Shown here one piece after another: positions 49,431 through 59,440 of a DNA stretch of 64,000 bases. The translations under genes and the position numbers were made by a program. The notes under the pieces are model-generated. The model did no database searches. It was not told the DNA's origin and was given only the letters and a program-made list of their open reading frames with translations. Position 1 is the first letter of the stretch, and each line of letters opens with the position of its first letter. Source of the DNA: JADLGL01 sp963732865. Lineage in GTDB: Bacteria; Pseudomonadota; Alphaproteobacteria; Rhizobiales; Kaistiaceae. The stretch lies in assembly GCA_963732865.1 (NCBI GenBank), contig CAVTBC010000001.1, positions 1 through 64,000 of the forward strand, in the 5' to 3' direction.

Positions 49431-50333
49431 TCAGCCAGCGCAGGTCGTTTCCCCGCACGCCCTGACCGAATCGATCATCTGGCGAAGAGCATCATAGCCG
49501 ACCGCTCCGACAATGACGCTGTCGCCCAGCACATAGGACGGTGTGCCGGTGAGGCCCAGCGCATCCGCGAGGGTGTAGGATTCCTGGATGACGGCGCTGA
49601 CTTCCGGCGTATCCATCAGCGCTCTTATGTCGGCCTCGTTGAGCCCCACTTGAACGGCCGCCTGAATTGCCAACGCGCCATCGGCCTGCGCGGCGCTGCC
49701 CAGCAGGAGCAAATGGAAGTCGTTGTAGCGCTCGGGCGCGAGCATCGCGACGGCAGCAGCCACCTGAGCGGCCTCGGTCGAGCCGGTGCCGAGGACAGGG
49801 AACTCCTTGAGCACGATGCGCAGGTTCGGGTCGTCCGCGACGAGCTGGGTCATGTCGCCCAGCGCGGCTTTGCAGTAGGGGCAGTTGTAGTCAAAGAACT
49901 CGACCAGGGTGACGTCGCCATTCGGATTGCCGAGGACAACTTGGCGCGGCGAATTGAAAATGAGGTCGTGATTGGCTTCGATGGCCGCCGCCTGCTGTTG
50001 AGCCTGCTGATCGGTGCGCTGCCGGTCAAGTTCGACGACAACGTCTTCGAGGATGCCGGGATTGGCGATCAGATAGTCGCGGATGAAGCCAGGGTTGGTC
50101 GCCAGGTAGTCGCCGATCATTTGGTTGATCGCGGCCTGCTGTTCAGGGGTGAAGACGCCAGTGGTGTCCGTCACCGGGATCGGCGTCGCCTGTGCCACCA
50201 CGATCGGCGTTTCCGGCGCCGCCGCTTCGGCGACCGTGCTTTCGCCACCGGCGGCGGCGATCAGGGCATAGGTCACACCGCCGACGATCACGGCGATGAT
50301 GGCAATGAAGGTGGCGGTGAGTCTGCGTCGCAT
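49431..50333 (-). CDS. DsbA family thiol-disulfide protein (Com1/ScsC-like)
   Basis: 300 residues. The N-terminal anchor (TATFIAIIAVIVGGVTYALIA) is followed by a helical region about 60-120 (QQAAINQMIGDYLATNPGFI) that may oligomerise as in ScsC-type proteins. A thioredoxin-fold DsbA domain follows with the active site FFDYNCPYCKAALGDM (CPYC) and the cis-Pro loop GLTGTPSYVLGD. Two further Cys lie near the end (RACGETTC). It is periplasmic and probably oxidises or isomerises disulfides. Confidence 0.92.
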   Translation of the reverse strand: MRRRLTATFIAIIAVIVGGVTYALIAAAGGESTVAEAAAPETPIVVAQATPIPVTDTTGVFTPEQQAAINQMIGDYLATNPGFIRDYLIANPGILEDVVVELDRQRTDQQAQQQAAAIEANHDLIFNSPRQVVLGNPNGDVTLVEFFDYNCPYCKAALGDMTQLVADDPNLRIVLKEFPVLGTGSTEAAQVAAAVAMLAPERYNDFHLLLLGSAAQADGALAIQAAVQVGLNEADIRALMDTPEVSAVIQESYTLADALGLTGTPSYVLGDSVIVGAVGYDALRQMIDSVRACGETTCAG

Positions 50334-50555
50334 CGGCGATTGCTGTCCTGCTGTCCCGGCCCGTTCGGCGAATCTATGCGCTTGCGAAGGTTACAAGGGC
50401 ATCAAGGACGCCGAGGCGAGCGTCAACTTTGTTTGATTGCCTGCTTTCGCCCATGAATGCGGCAGCCAATAGGCATCGAAATGGCGGTTTGCATGGAAGA
50501 CGTGGCCTGCTAACGACGCCCGGCTGCACTCCGGCCCTGATTATGGCGTGAGACG

Positions 50556-51734
50556 ATGAACGAGAAACGAACCGATCGCGCCCCTTTCAGCCCGTCCCGG
50601 CGCAGCGATATCCGGCCCTTTGTCGCCATGGACGTTCTGACGGCGGCCAATCGACTGGAGGCGACGGGTGCGCGCGTGATCCGCATGGAGGTCGGTCAGC
50701 CGACGGCGCCGACGCCGAAGGCGGTGCAGGAGGCGGCTCTGCGCGGGCTCGACGGCACGCCCATCCGCTACACCGAGGCCCTCGGCATCGCGCCGCTGCG
50801 CGATCGCATCGCGGCCTACTATGCCGAGGCGCACAAGATCGAGCTCGACGTGCGGCGCGTCGCGGTGACGACCGGCTCGTCGGCGGGCTTCACACTGGCC
50901 TTCCTGGCGGCGTTCAACCCCGGCGACCGCATCGGCGTCGCGTCGCCGGGCTATCCGGCCTATCGCAACATCCTGCACGCGCTGGGCCTGGAGGTGGTCG
51001 AGATTCCGCTGACGGCTGAGTCCGGCCCGAACATCACGCCGAGGCAGGTGATCGAGGCCCACGCCGCGGCGCCGCTGGCTGGGCTACTCGTCGCCAGCCC
51101 GGCCAACCCGACGGGCTCGATGCTGACGCCGGGCGAACTCGGCGAGTTGATCAACGAGGCGGAAGCGCTCGGCATCCGCTTCATCTCGGACGAAATCTAT
51201 CACGGGCTCGTCTATTCCGGCACGGCGGAGACGGCGCTGCGCTTCTCGGACGAGGCGATCGTCATCAACTCATTTTCGAAATATTACTGCATGGCGGGCT
51301 GGCGGGTCGGCTGGATGGTGCTGCCGCTGGAACTGATGCGGCCGGCGGAACGGCTGGCGCAGAACCTCTATCTGTCGCCACCGGACTTGTCGCAGCGGGC
51401 CGCGATCGGCGCGTTCGAGGCGATCGATGAATTGGAGGCGATCAAGGCTGGCTATGCGGAGAGCCGGGGCTTGCTGCTGGAGGAACTGCCCAAGCTCGGA
51501 TTCACCGATCTTTATCCGGTGGACGGCGCATTTTATGTCTATGCCTCGATCGGCCGGCTCTCGAATGATTCAAGCGATTTCGCGCGGCGGATGCTGGAGT
51601 CGGCAGGCGTCGCGGCAACGCCCGGTCTCGATTTCGACCTGGCGCGCGGCTCCGGTACGATCCGCTTTTCGTTCTCGGGAACGCCAGCGGAAATCGCCGA
51701 AGCTATGGAGCGTTTGGAAGGATGGCTGAAATGA
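50556..51734 (+). CDS. PLP-dependent class I/II aminotransferase
   Basis: 392 residues. Fold type I aminotransferase: RMEVGQPTAPTPKAVQEAA, RYTEALGIAPLRDRIAAYY, VTTGSSAGFTLAFLAAFN, ASPANPTGSML (Asn contacting PLP), ISDEIYHGLVY, and the PLP Lys in SFSKYYCMAGWRVGWM, with the substrate Arg in GTIRFSFSG. The amino donor and acceptor cannot be assigned. Its TGA overlaps the pgi ATG (ATGA), so the two are translationally coupled. Confidence 0.93.
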   Translation: MNEKRTDRAPFSPSRRSDIRPFVAMDVLTAANRLEATGARVIRMEVGQPTAPTPKAVQEAALRGLDGTPIRYTEALGIAPLRDRIAAYYAEAHKIELDVRRVAVTTGSSAGFTLAFLAAFNPGDRIGVASPGYPAYRNILHALGLEVVEIPLTAESGPNITPRQVIEAHAAAPLAGLLVASPANPTGSMLTPGELGELINEAEALGIRFISDEIYHGLVYSGTAETALRFSDEAIVINSFSKYYCMAGWRVGWMVLPLELMRPAERLAQNLYLSPPDLSQRAAIGAFEAIDELEAIKAGYAESRGLLLEELPKLGFTDLYPVDGAFYVYASIGRLSNDSSDFARRMLESAGVAATPGLDFDLARGSGTIRFSFSGTPAEIAEAMERLEGWLK

Positions 51735-53360
51735 CGGCGCTGGAAGCGGCCCTGCCGGACCTGGACGAACATCGGGCGCGCCTGGCGCCGCGGTCGATGC
51801 GCGATCTCTTCAGCGAGGCCGGCCGGTTCGAACGGTTTTCGACCGAAGGGGCAGGCCTGTTCCTCGACTATTCCAAGAACAAGATAGACGCGGCCTCCCT
51901 GGCTGCATTGGTGAGGATGGCGGAGCGGTCCGGTGTTGCGGCGAAGCGGGCGGCGATGTTCGCCGGCGAGGCGATCAACAGCACCGAGCATCGCGCCGTG
52001 ATGCATGTGGCGCTGCGCGCTGGCCCCGAGGCTGTGTTCAAGGTCGGCGGCGCGGACATCATGCTGGGCATTCGCGACGAGCTCGAGCGCATGACGGTGT
52101 TCGCCGAGGGCGTGCGCGCCGGGGCGATTGCCGGCGTCGGCGGCGGCTTCACCGACGTCATCAACATCGGTATCGGCGGGTCGGATCTCGGCCCGGCGAT
52201 GGCGACCCTGGCGCTGCGCCCGTATCACAACGGGCCAAGCGTCCATTTCGTCTCGAATGTCGACGGCGCCGACCTTGCCGATACGATCGCCGGCCTCGAC
52301 CCGGGGCGGACACTGTTCCTCGTCGCGTCGAAGACGTTCACCACGGTCGAGACGATGACGAACGCCAAGACGGCGCGGCAGTGGATCGTCGATGCGCTGG
52401 GCGAGGGCGCGGTGCCCGCTCATTTTGCGGCGATGTCGACGGCGCAGGAGAAGATGGCGGCCTTCGGCATCGCGTCGGACCGCCGCTTCGGTTTCGGCGA
52501 TTGGGTCGGTGGCCGCTATTCGCTGTGGTCGGTCATTGGCCTGCCGCTCGCGATTGCCATCGGCGGCACCGCCTTTCGCGATTTTCTCGCCGGTGCGCGG
52601 GCCATGGACGAGCATTTCCTGACAGCGCCCATGGCGAGGCAATCTGCCGATGATCATGGCGCTGATCGGCATCTGGCACCGCGACGTCTGGAATTATCCT
52701 GCGCTCGCGGTTCTGCCATACGATCAAAGGCTTGCGCGGTTTGCCGCCTATCTGCAGCAACTCGACATGGAGAGTAACGGCAAACGGGTTCGCGTCGGCG
52801 GCGGACCGGTCGGGATCGCCACGGGACCGCTGGTATTCGGCGAGCCAGGCACCAACGGCCAGCATGCCTTCTACCAGTTTCTGCATCAGGGAACCGATGT
52901 GACGCCCTGCGATTTCCTCGTCGCCGCGGAAGGCCATGAAGGTTGGCCCGAGCATCACGATCAGCTCGTGGCGGCCTGTTTCGCGCAGACCGAAGCGTTG
53001 ATGTGGGGCAAGACGACGGCCGAGGCGGCGACCGAGTTGATCGCTGGCGGTGCTTCGGCGGAAGACGCGGCGGCGCTCGCGCCGCACAAAACGTTTTCCG
53101 GCGACCGGCCGTCGAACACGATCCTCTATGAGCGGCTGGACCCGGCGACGCTGGGCAAGCTGATCGCACTCTACGAGCACAAGGTGTTCGTTCAGGGCGC
53201 GATCTGGGACGTCAATTCGTTCGACCAATGGGGCGTCGAACTCGGCAAGCAATTGGCGGCGTCGCTGATCGGCTCCGTGCGTGACGGCGGTGCGCCGGCA
53301 CAGGGAAGCGGTTCGACCAAGGGACTGATCGAGCGCCTCGCAGTTTTGCGAAGCGGTTAG
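51731..53360 (+). pseudogene. pgi: Glucose-6-phosphate isomerase, split by a one-base insertion
   Basis: The full pgi is readable in two frames. The N-terminal part (51731 to about 52640) has VINIGIGGSDLGPAM, KTFTTVETMTNAKTARQW and FGFGDWVGGRYSLWS. After ATGGCGAGG one extra C (near 52638-52640) moves the frame; the natural continuation NLPMIMALIGIWHRD then runs to 53360 with GQHAFYQFLHQGTDVTPCDF, the catalytic Glu region, and KVFVQGAIWDVNSFDQWGVE. As read, the first frame stops at 52777 after 349 residues. Either pgi is recently inactivated, which Entner-Doudoroff users can tolerate, or this is a sequencing error. The ATG at 51731 overlaps the upstream stop. Confidence 0.88.
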
Positions 53361-53366
53361 GCGCGG

Positions 53367-54215
53367 CTAGGCCGGGTTCACAAACATCAGCACCTGCGCC
53401 GAGTTCTCGGTCCCGGCGGCCGGCTGAGCGACGGCCAATGGCTGCGCAACGGGCCGTGGCTGGGTCGGCGGGGCCGGGTCGGCAAGCGCAGGAACGGGCG
53501 ATGCCGAAGACGGCGCGACGGTGGTCGGCTCGGCCTCGGGTATCTCGGCCTGGACAGCGGCGGCCGGTTCTGGCTCCGGGGAGCCAGCGGGCTCGGCCGA
53601 CGCTTCGTTGGGGCCCGAGCCGTTGGCAGGTGGGCGGCCGTCGTCCATATTCTTGATCGGGTCAGGGTCACCGACGAGGACGCTCAGGCGTGACTCGAGA
53701 ACGGCCAACAGGCGCGACAGTTCGGCGAGCCGACGTACGGCGTTCTCCTCAAGCACCGCCGCGCTGGTGAGATCGGTGCAGTAGAGTTCGAGCGCATTGG
53801 CGTAGATTTCCAGGCGCGCGGTCTCGCGCAGTTCAAAGGCGACCTCACGGATCTTGTCGGCGGCGCGGCGGACGGCGGAAACGGCGCTTTCGCCTGCGCG
53901 CTGCGGCCGCTGATGGGCCGGTCGGCCGCTGCGGTCGGCCACACCCTGCCAGGGAGCGAGGCGTGCTTCGGAGAGGAGCTTCAGGACACCGCGAAGGTCG
54001 GCCGGGCTTGGCGCGTCTTCGAGCGGTTCGGCCAGTTCTTCGAGCTTGGTCAGTGCCTCAAGGATGCTGGCCGTATCGGCCGAGCGATTGCGCTTGGCGT
54101 ATTCGGACAGGAACCAGCGCCCGCGCGCCGTCTCCATGACTGCGGCCTCAATGGCCTGATAGTCGTCGTTCTGCGGACGGCTCGGAGGGGCGCTACGCGA
54201 CATGAACAAACCCAT
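53367..54215 (-). CDS. Conserved alphaproteobacterial hypothetical protein, helical, Pro/Ala-rich tail
   Basis: 282 residues if started at MGLFMSRS (54215); an ATG at 54203 and a longer start at 54269 are possible. The first part, DDYQAIEAAVMETARGRWFL, then SEYAKRNRSADT and TSILEAL-type helices, is a pattern I associate with conserved Rhizobiales hypothetical proteins. A middle helical segment (ADKIREVAFELRETARLEIY) follows. The last 110 residues are Pro/Ala/Glu-rich and likely disordered. No enzyme motif. It lies just downstream of the growth-pole-ring-like gene on the same strand, so they may be cotranscribed. Confidence 0.8.
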   Translation of the reverse strand: MGLFMSRSAPPSRPQNDDYQAIEAAVMETARGRWFLSEYAKRNRSADTASILEALTKLEELAEPLEDAPSPADLRGVLKLLSEARLAPWQGVADRSGRPAHQRPQRAGESAVSAVRRAADKIREVAFELRETARLEIYANALELYCTDLTSAAVLEENAVRRLAELSRLLAVLESRLSVLVGDPDPIKNMDDGRPPANGSGPNEASAEPAGSPEPEPAAAVQAEIPEAEPTTVAPSSASPVPALADPAPPTQPRPVAQPLAVAQPAAGTENSAQVLMFVNPA

Positions 54216-54305
54216 GGTTACAACCGAGGCCCGCAGCAATGCCGCGGGCCGTCTTGCAGCATCGTGCAAGCAATAAGTTGCGATTGGGTTTAGGCGTTCA
54301 CGCCG

Positions 54306-57300
54306 CTAGTCGAACCGGCCACTGGCATGCGCAAGCATGGTGTAGACCTTGCCGGTGTCGGAGACGAGATAGGCGTCGCCGGCCTTGCTGTCCTTGCCGT
54401 TCTTGTTGGCTTCGGCGAGCAGCCTTTCGAAGTCCGTCACATAGCGGTCGACGGCGCTGCGGAACTCCGGGCTCTTCTGATATTTCTTCCGGATCTCGTC
54501 GAAGGTGTGCTGGCCCTGGAGCGTGTAGAGACGCCGCGTGAAGGCGTTCTTTTCGCCGCGATTGTACCGCTCCCAGACTTCGGTTGCGGCCTTGTGGTCG
54601 ATCGCCTTGGCGATGTCGGCGGACAGCGAACCGAGCGCCTTTGACATCTTGCCGTTGCTCTCGGCCGCCTTCGGGGCGGCGCCCTTGGCGGCCGCTTCCG
54701 CTGGCGCTGGCGTGTCGTCGGAGGCGCGGCGCAGCAGATTGGACATCCAGCCCTTGCCTTCGGTCGTCGGCGTGTCGGCTTCGGCAGGCGCCACCTCCGC
54801 CGATGCGGTGGGGCGCCCGGCGCCGTTGCCGTTTCTCGCTTGAGGCTGCGCCACGGGGGCCGCGGCAGGGGCTTCCACCGCTGGCTGCGGTGCGGCTCGG
54901 ACTGCCGGGCGAGGCGCCTCGACCGGCGGCTGCGCCGCGCGCGCTGTGACGGCGAGCGTCTCCCGGCGGCCGGCGATTGATGCGTTCGCGGGCCGAGCGA
55001 CGTCGATCGCGCCGCCATTGCGGTTGACGATCTGCGCCAGTTCGGCAAGCGCTTCGATCTGTTCGGCCACCACTTTGCGCATCGCCTCGGCGTTGTCGCG
55101 CGCCTCCTGCGGAAGCTGGAACACGCCCTTCTTCATGGCTTCACGGGTTTCGCCAAGCTCTTGCTCCATCTGCTTGGCGATGGCGCGCATTTCCTCGGTC
55201 GTCTGCGCGAATTGCACGGACGCCTCTTTGATTGCCGTGGAGGCGTTGATCGCATTGTCGCCAAGCGACTTGGAGACGGAACCGGCGCGCTCTTCCGCAG
55301 TCTTCAGCGACTTCTCCACGGTGTCGGAGAAGGTCTTCATCATGATCTCGATGGCGTCGCTGCGCTGGTTGAGGCTCTGCGCCAGTTGTTCCAGCGCCTG
55401 ACGGCGTTCGCCGATGGTGCTCTCGATCTGGCGGTTCGCTTCCGACACATGGCGTGCCGATTCGGTCAGCGAGCGGCTGTGCGTATCGAAGCGGTCGGCG
55501 ATCGAGCCGATGCGCTCCATGACGTCGTCGGCGACGCCGCGCAACAGCGAGACCTGATAGGAAAGGGCGGTCGACGATTTGTCGGTGTTTTCGACCGCCT
55601 TGCCGATCGTCTCGCGGAACTCATCCGAGCGCTCGGCGAGGCTGTTCTGGATCAGCATCAGGTTCGACGCCGTCCCCGACAGCAGCTTCTGCAGCGTGTC
55701 GTTCGATTTGCCGAGATGGCCGACAATTTCAGTGACGTCGTTCTTCAGCTTGTCGTTGGTCACCGCAAAGGACGACGACACGCGCTCGCCGCTTTCGGTG
55801 AGCGCTTCGACGGCCTCGTTGCTGCGGTTCATCACCATCTCGACGATCTTGGCCGACTTGGTCGACAGAAGGTCGAGGAGCGTGTCGCCGACATCGACGA
55901 CGCGGGTGGTGATCTCCGAACCGCGCTCCTCAAGGGTACGCAGGAGGGTGTTGCCCTGATTGTCGAGCAGGTTGGCGAGCTCGATGTTGCGCGAGCGCAG
56001 GACGTCGTTGAACTCGCGCGTCCGCTGCTCGATCGCGTCGGTCACGGCAACGGCTCGGCCGCCCAGCGATTCGTTGATGTCGGAGGTAGCGTTGTTGAGC
56101 GTCACGCTCACTTCCGACGCGGCGCCGCGGAGCAATTCGTTGACCACCGAGGAATCTTCGACCATGCGGCGCGTGGCTTCGTCGATCGCGGTGCGGATCG
56201 ATTCGGCGACGGTGTTCGTGCGCTCGGTAGCAGTGTCGACGATGGCACCCATCCGATCGCCCAGAACTTCCTCAAACTGCTTGGCGCGGGCGTCGAGCGT
56301 CTCAGTGATTTCCGCAGCGCGGGCGCCCAGCGTCGCGTTGATGACGGAGACGCGCTCATTGAGCATGCCGGAAAGCTGTTCGGTACGCTCGACCAGCTGA
56401 TCGGCGCGGCGACCGACCGCCTGATCGATGGCGACGAGGCGGGACTCGAGCACCGTGTTCAATTCGGCGGTCTGCTCGCCGAGAGCGGCGCTGACATCGC
56501 GCATCTGGCTCTCGACCAATCCGGCGAAAGCCTCGCGGCCCCGCGAGAAGGTTTCGGCCAGCTGCGCGGCCTGTTCGTCGAGGCTGTAGTTGATGCTGTT
56601 GAAGCGCTGCTCAAGGACGTTGCCAAGGTCCTGCGTCCGGTCCGCCAGCCGCGCGGTGACGTCGCCCAATTGGCCGTCGACGATCTCGGAGATCTGCTGC
56701 TGGCCGGTCGAGAAGGCGTCCGCCAGCTGACGGGTGCGCTCGATGAGCGTCTTGTTGATCTGGCTCGACCGGGTGTCGAGCGCCTCGTTGATGCGTTCGG
56801 CGTTGAGCTCCAGAGTCTCGCCGACGCTGTCGATGCGCGCCTGGATGCCGCTGCCGAAGGAATCGAGGCGATTGGCGAAGGCGGTCTCGCGCTCGGCGAT
56901 CTCATTGGCAGCGGTGACGAGCCGGTCATAGACCTCGACGGAACGCGTCTCGATCGAATTGGCGACCTCTTTGCCGGACGCGATGATCTTGTCGTTGATC
57001 GCCGTGCCTCGGCTTTCGATCGATTCGGCGAGTTGTCCGGTCGATTCGATGATCATGTTGTGCAGGGCGGTGCCGCGCGTCTCCAACGTATCGGCGACCG
57101 ATGCGGTGGATTCGACGATGCGGGCATGAACATTATTGCCGGTGTCGGCGATGCGCGTCGCGATCGCGTTGCCGGAATCCATGATCAGCTCGTTGATCGT
57201 CATCGTCTTCGCGGCGAGGGTCTCGGAGATCTCGTTGCCAGAAGCGATGATGGCTTCGTTGATCTTGAGGCCGCGCGAGGCGATGGCCTTGGCCACCTCG

Positions 57301-59033
57301 CCGCCGACGGTGGCGAGGCGCGAGGTCAGCTCGGCGCTGCGTGAATCGAACGTCTCGTTGACGCCCGCTGCGGCGTTGTCGATCGTCTCGCGCAGGGTCG
57401 CCGTGCGGTTCTCGATCAGATCGGCGATGGTTTCGCCGGTCGAGGTCAACCGGTCCGTCAGCTGCGAGCCGTGGACGGAGATCGCCTCGAAAATGCGGTC
57501 GCCAGTCTTGGCGAGGCGCTCGGCCAGTTCGCCGCCGCCCGAGGTGATCGTCTGGGCGATGTTGGTGCTGGTCTCGTCGAGCTTCTCGGTGATCTCCTGG
57601 CCGCGCAAGGCAAGGTCAACAAGGAGCGTCTCGGCGTTGTTCTTCAGCGCGGCGTTCACGTCTTTGGCGTGGACATAGATCGTCTCGGCCACCTGATTGC
57701 CGGTTTCGGAGATCGACTGCGTGATCTCCAACGTGCGCTGGTCGAGATTCTCGGTGAGATCGTTGCCAATGCGGGTCAGCGTCTCCGACACGTCGCGACC
57801 GCGATCGGCGACCATGTCGGCCATCGACCGGCCGGAGGTCTCGAGCGTCTCGGTGATGTCGGTGGTGCGCTGCAGCAGGGCGTCGGTGACTTCGGCGCTG
57901 GTCGCCGCCAGGCTCTGGGAGACATTGGCGACGGTGGAGCCAAGCCGGCCGATCAAATCTTCGCCGCGGGCGGCCAGCTTGCTGACCATCTCTTCGCCGG
58001 CGCCGCTGAGGGCGGCGGAAATCTGCTCGCCGCGCTCTGCCATGGCTTCGGTGATCCGGCCGCCAGACTGGCTGACATGCTCGGCGATATTGTCTGCGGC
58101 GAGGCGAAGATCCTCGGACAGGGATTCCTGGGCGCGGACGATCGAGGTGCGGACGCGCTCGGAATTGATGAGAATCGCTTCGCGTTGCCCGCCCAGATCG
58201 TCGATCAGGCTGCGCATGCGCACTTCATTGTCGCTATACGAGCGTTCGAGCGCGGAGACTTCGCTCTGCACCACCAGCTCAAGTTCGCCGGCCCGGGCGA
58301 TGGCCCGCTCGATGCCGTCACCGACGGCGGTGATTTCGCGCCGGATCGCCTGACTGACGCTGACGACGGAATCGACAGCGATATTCTCAGGTTCGGACAA
58401 ATGGCTCACAACGTTGTTCAGCGAGCGGCCGAGGATGCGAAGTTCCTGCGACCGCCACGCGATCGAGGCGAAGGTCCAGATCAACAATACCGGGACCAGC
58501 AGGATGATGAGTGCGTTGGCAAAACTCGGCGCGCCTTCGACCTGGGTGGCCGGATTGAAGATGGCGCTGCCATAGGAAGAGGCCAGCACGGCGAAGGCGC
58601 CGACAACCCAGATCGCCGTCAGGACGGCGGCGATCGGGTAGATCAACCGCGATGGCCGGCGATAGGTAACGGCGAGGCCGCGACGGTCGTCATTAGCGGC
58701 GTATCTGCTGCTACGGGGCGCGGCGCGCGAACGCGGCGCTTCTTCTTGCTCATTCGCGGGTGAGGCCTCGGGCGTTGCCGCTTGGGCGGGCGGGGGCTGC
58801 TGGCGCGCTGCCCGGCGTGTTTCGGGCTGCGGCGGCGTCGGCCGCGGCCGTTCGGCGCCGGTTTGGGGACGCGGCTGGGCAGGCCTTGCGACCGGGGCCT
58901 CCGGTGCGCGCGGACGGGCCGCTGCCGGCCGGGGCGCGCCGCTTGGTTCGTCGGTGCGGAAGTCGGCCCGGAGGGCTTCTTCGACCGCCGAAACAGCCGC
59001 TTCGGGATTAGTCGCTCGTGGATTCGTCGCCAT
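54306..59033 (-). CDS. Giant membrane-anchored helical-repeat protein, GPR/RgsE-like growth-pole protein
   Basis: 1575 residues from MATNPRATNP at 59033. Residues 1-115 are Pro/Ala-rich; two membrane spans follow at about 130-155 and 172-195 (LIILLVPVLLIWTFASIA). Then comes a very long apolipoprotein-like region made of 11-residue units such as GRDVSETLTRI, GNDLTENLDQR and TLEITQSISET. A later coiled-coil part, an Ala/Pro linker and a conserved C-terminal domain (FTRRLYTLQGQHTFDEIR, GKVYTMLAHASGR) complete it. This architecture fits the growth pole ring protein GPR of Agrobacterium (RgsE in Sinorhizobium), a scaffold for polar wall growth; that protein is longer (over 2,000 residues). Identity is inferred from architecture. 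Confidence 0.8.
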   Translation of the reverse strand: MATNPRATNPEAAVSAVEEALRADFRTDEPSGAPRPAAARPRAPEAPVARPAQPRPQTGAERPRPTPPQPETRRAARQQPPPAQAATPEASPANEQEEAPRSRAAPRSSRYAANDDRRGLAVTYRRPSRLIYPIAAVLTAIWVVGAFAVLASSYGSAIFNPATQVEGAPSFANALIILLVPVLLIWTFASIAWRSQELRILGRSLNNVVSHLSEPENIAVDSVVSVSQAIRREITAVGDGIERAIARAGELELVVQSEVSALERSYSDNEVRMRSLIDDLGGQREAILINSERVRTSIVRAQESLSEDLRLAADNIAEHVSQSGGRITEAMAERGEQISAALSGAGEEMVSKLAARGEDLIGRLGSTVANVSQSLAATSAEVTDALLQRTTDITETLETSGRSMADMVADRGRDVSETLTRIGNDLTENLDQRTLEITQSISETGNQVAETIYVHAKDVNAALKNNAETLLVDLALRGQEITEKLDETSTNIAQTITSGGGELAERLAKTGDRIFEAISVHGSQLTDRLTSTGETIADLIENRTATLRETIDNAAAGVNETFDSRSAELTSRLATVGGEVAKAIASRGLKINEAIIASGNEISETLAAKTMTINELIMDSGNAIATRIADTGNNVHARIVESTASVADTLETRGTALHNMIIESTGQLAESIESRGTAINDKIIASGKEVANSIETRSVEVYDRLVTAANEIAERETAFANRLDSFGSGIQARIDSVGETLELNAERINEALDTRSSQINKTLIERTRQLADAFSTGQQQISEIVDGQLGDVTARLADRTQDLGNVLEQRFNSINYSLDEQAAQLAETFSRGREAFAGLVESQMRDVSAALGEQTAELNTVLESRLVAIDQAVGRRADQLVERTEQLSGMLNERVSVINATLGARAAEITETLDARAKQFEEVLGDRMGAIVDTATERTNTVAESIRTAIDEATRRMVEDSSVVNELLRGAASEVSVTLNNATSDINESLGGRAVAVTDAIEQRTREFNDVLRSRNIELANLLDNQGNTLLRTLEERGSEITTRVVDVGDTLLDLLSTKSAKIVEMVMNRSNEAVEALTESGERVSSSFAVTNDKLKNDVTEIVGHLGKSNDTLQKLLSGTASNLMLIQNSLAERSDEFRETIGKAVENTDKSSTALSYQVSLLRGVADDVMERIGSIADRFDTHSRSLTESARHVSEANRQIESTIGERRQALEQLAQSLNQRSDAIEIMMKTFSDTVEKSLKTAEERAGSVSKSLGDNAINASTAIKEASVQFAQTTEEMRAIAKQMEQELGETREAMKKGVFQLPQEARDNAEAMRKVVAEQIEALAELAQIVNRNGGAIDVARPANASIAGRRETLAVTARAAQPPVEAPRPAVRAAPQPAVEAPAAAPVAQPQARNGNGAGRPTASAEVAPAEADTPTTEGKGWMSNLLRRASDDTPAPAEAAAKGAAPKAAESNGKMSKALGSLSADIAKAIDHKAATEVWERYNRGEKNAFTRRLYTLQGQHTFDEIRKKYQKSPEFRSAVDRYVTDFERLLAEANKNGKDSKAGDAYLVSDTGKVYTMLAHASGRFD

Positions 59034-59440
59034 AAACTCTTTGCCTCGCGCCCGCACTCAATACTAACTCGGCCGCCGGACGAGGATGGACTTGCCCTCG
59101 TTTTCGCGAGTGGATGGGCTCGGTGATTCCCGCCTCCACACCATTCCCTCACGTCGGACCGGCCGCCGCCGGACTGTGGCGGCAAAACACCCGCCGCCAC
59201 GGTTAACGGTCATCGCACATTGGCGCGGTCCGAACAACAAACTCTTGCCCTGCAACGATTCCGTCGGGGAACACGTTGGGAGGGTAAACGGGGCTAAAAT
59301 GCGGCCTGGTACAGTCAAATGGGCCCGTTAACGATGTTTTAACAATCTTGGCCCTGAGGGCTATTCGGTTAACCATCGCTTTGCCCATTCGGCCTAATTT
59401 TCCTAGGCCGAGACCGATAACAGGAACAGTGGATAACGTG
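59034..59440. other. Divergent intergenic region
   Basis: About 400 bases between the giant protein and the Hpt gene. Parts near 59330-59400 are AT-richer (GTTTTAACAATCTTGG) and may hold promoters. No gene recognised. Confidence 0.4.

Noticed and set aside
52650..53360. A separate short gene starting at 52650
   Set aside because: Its sequence is the C-terminal half of glucose-6-phosphate isomerase, in register with the preceding frame after removal of one base.
55161..57344. 727-residue plus-strand frame opposite the giant repeat protein
   Set aside because: Its apparent regularity (repeated RFDGL/LFEAV-like stretches) merely mirrors the 11-residue repeats of the real gene on the other strand.
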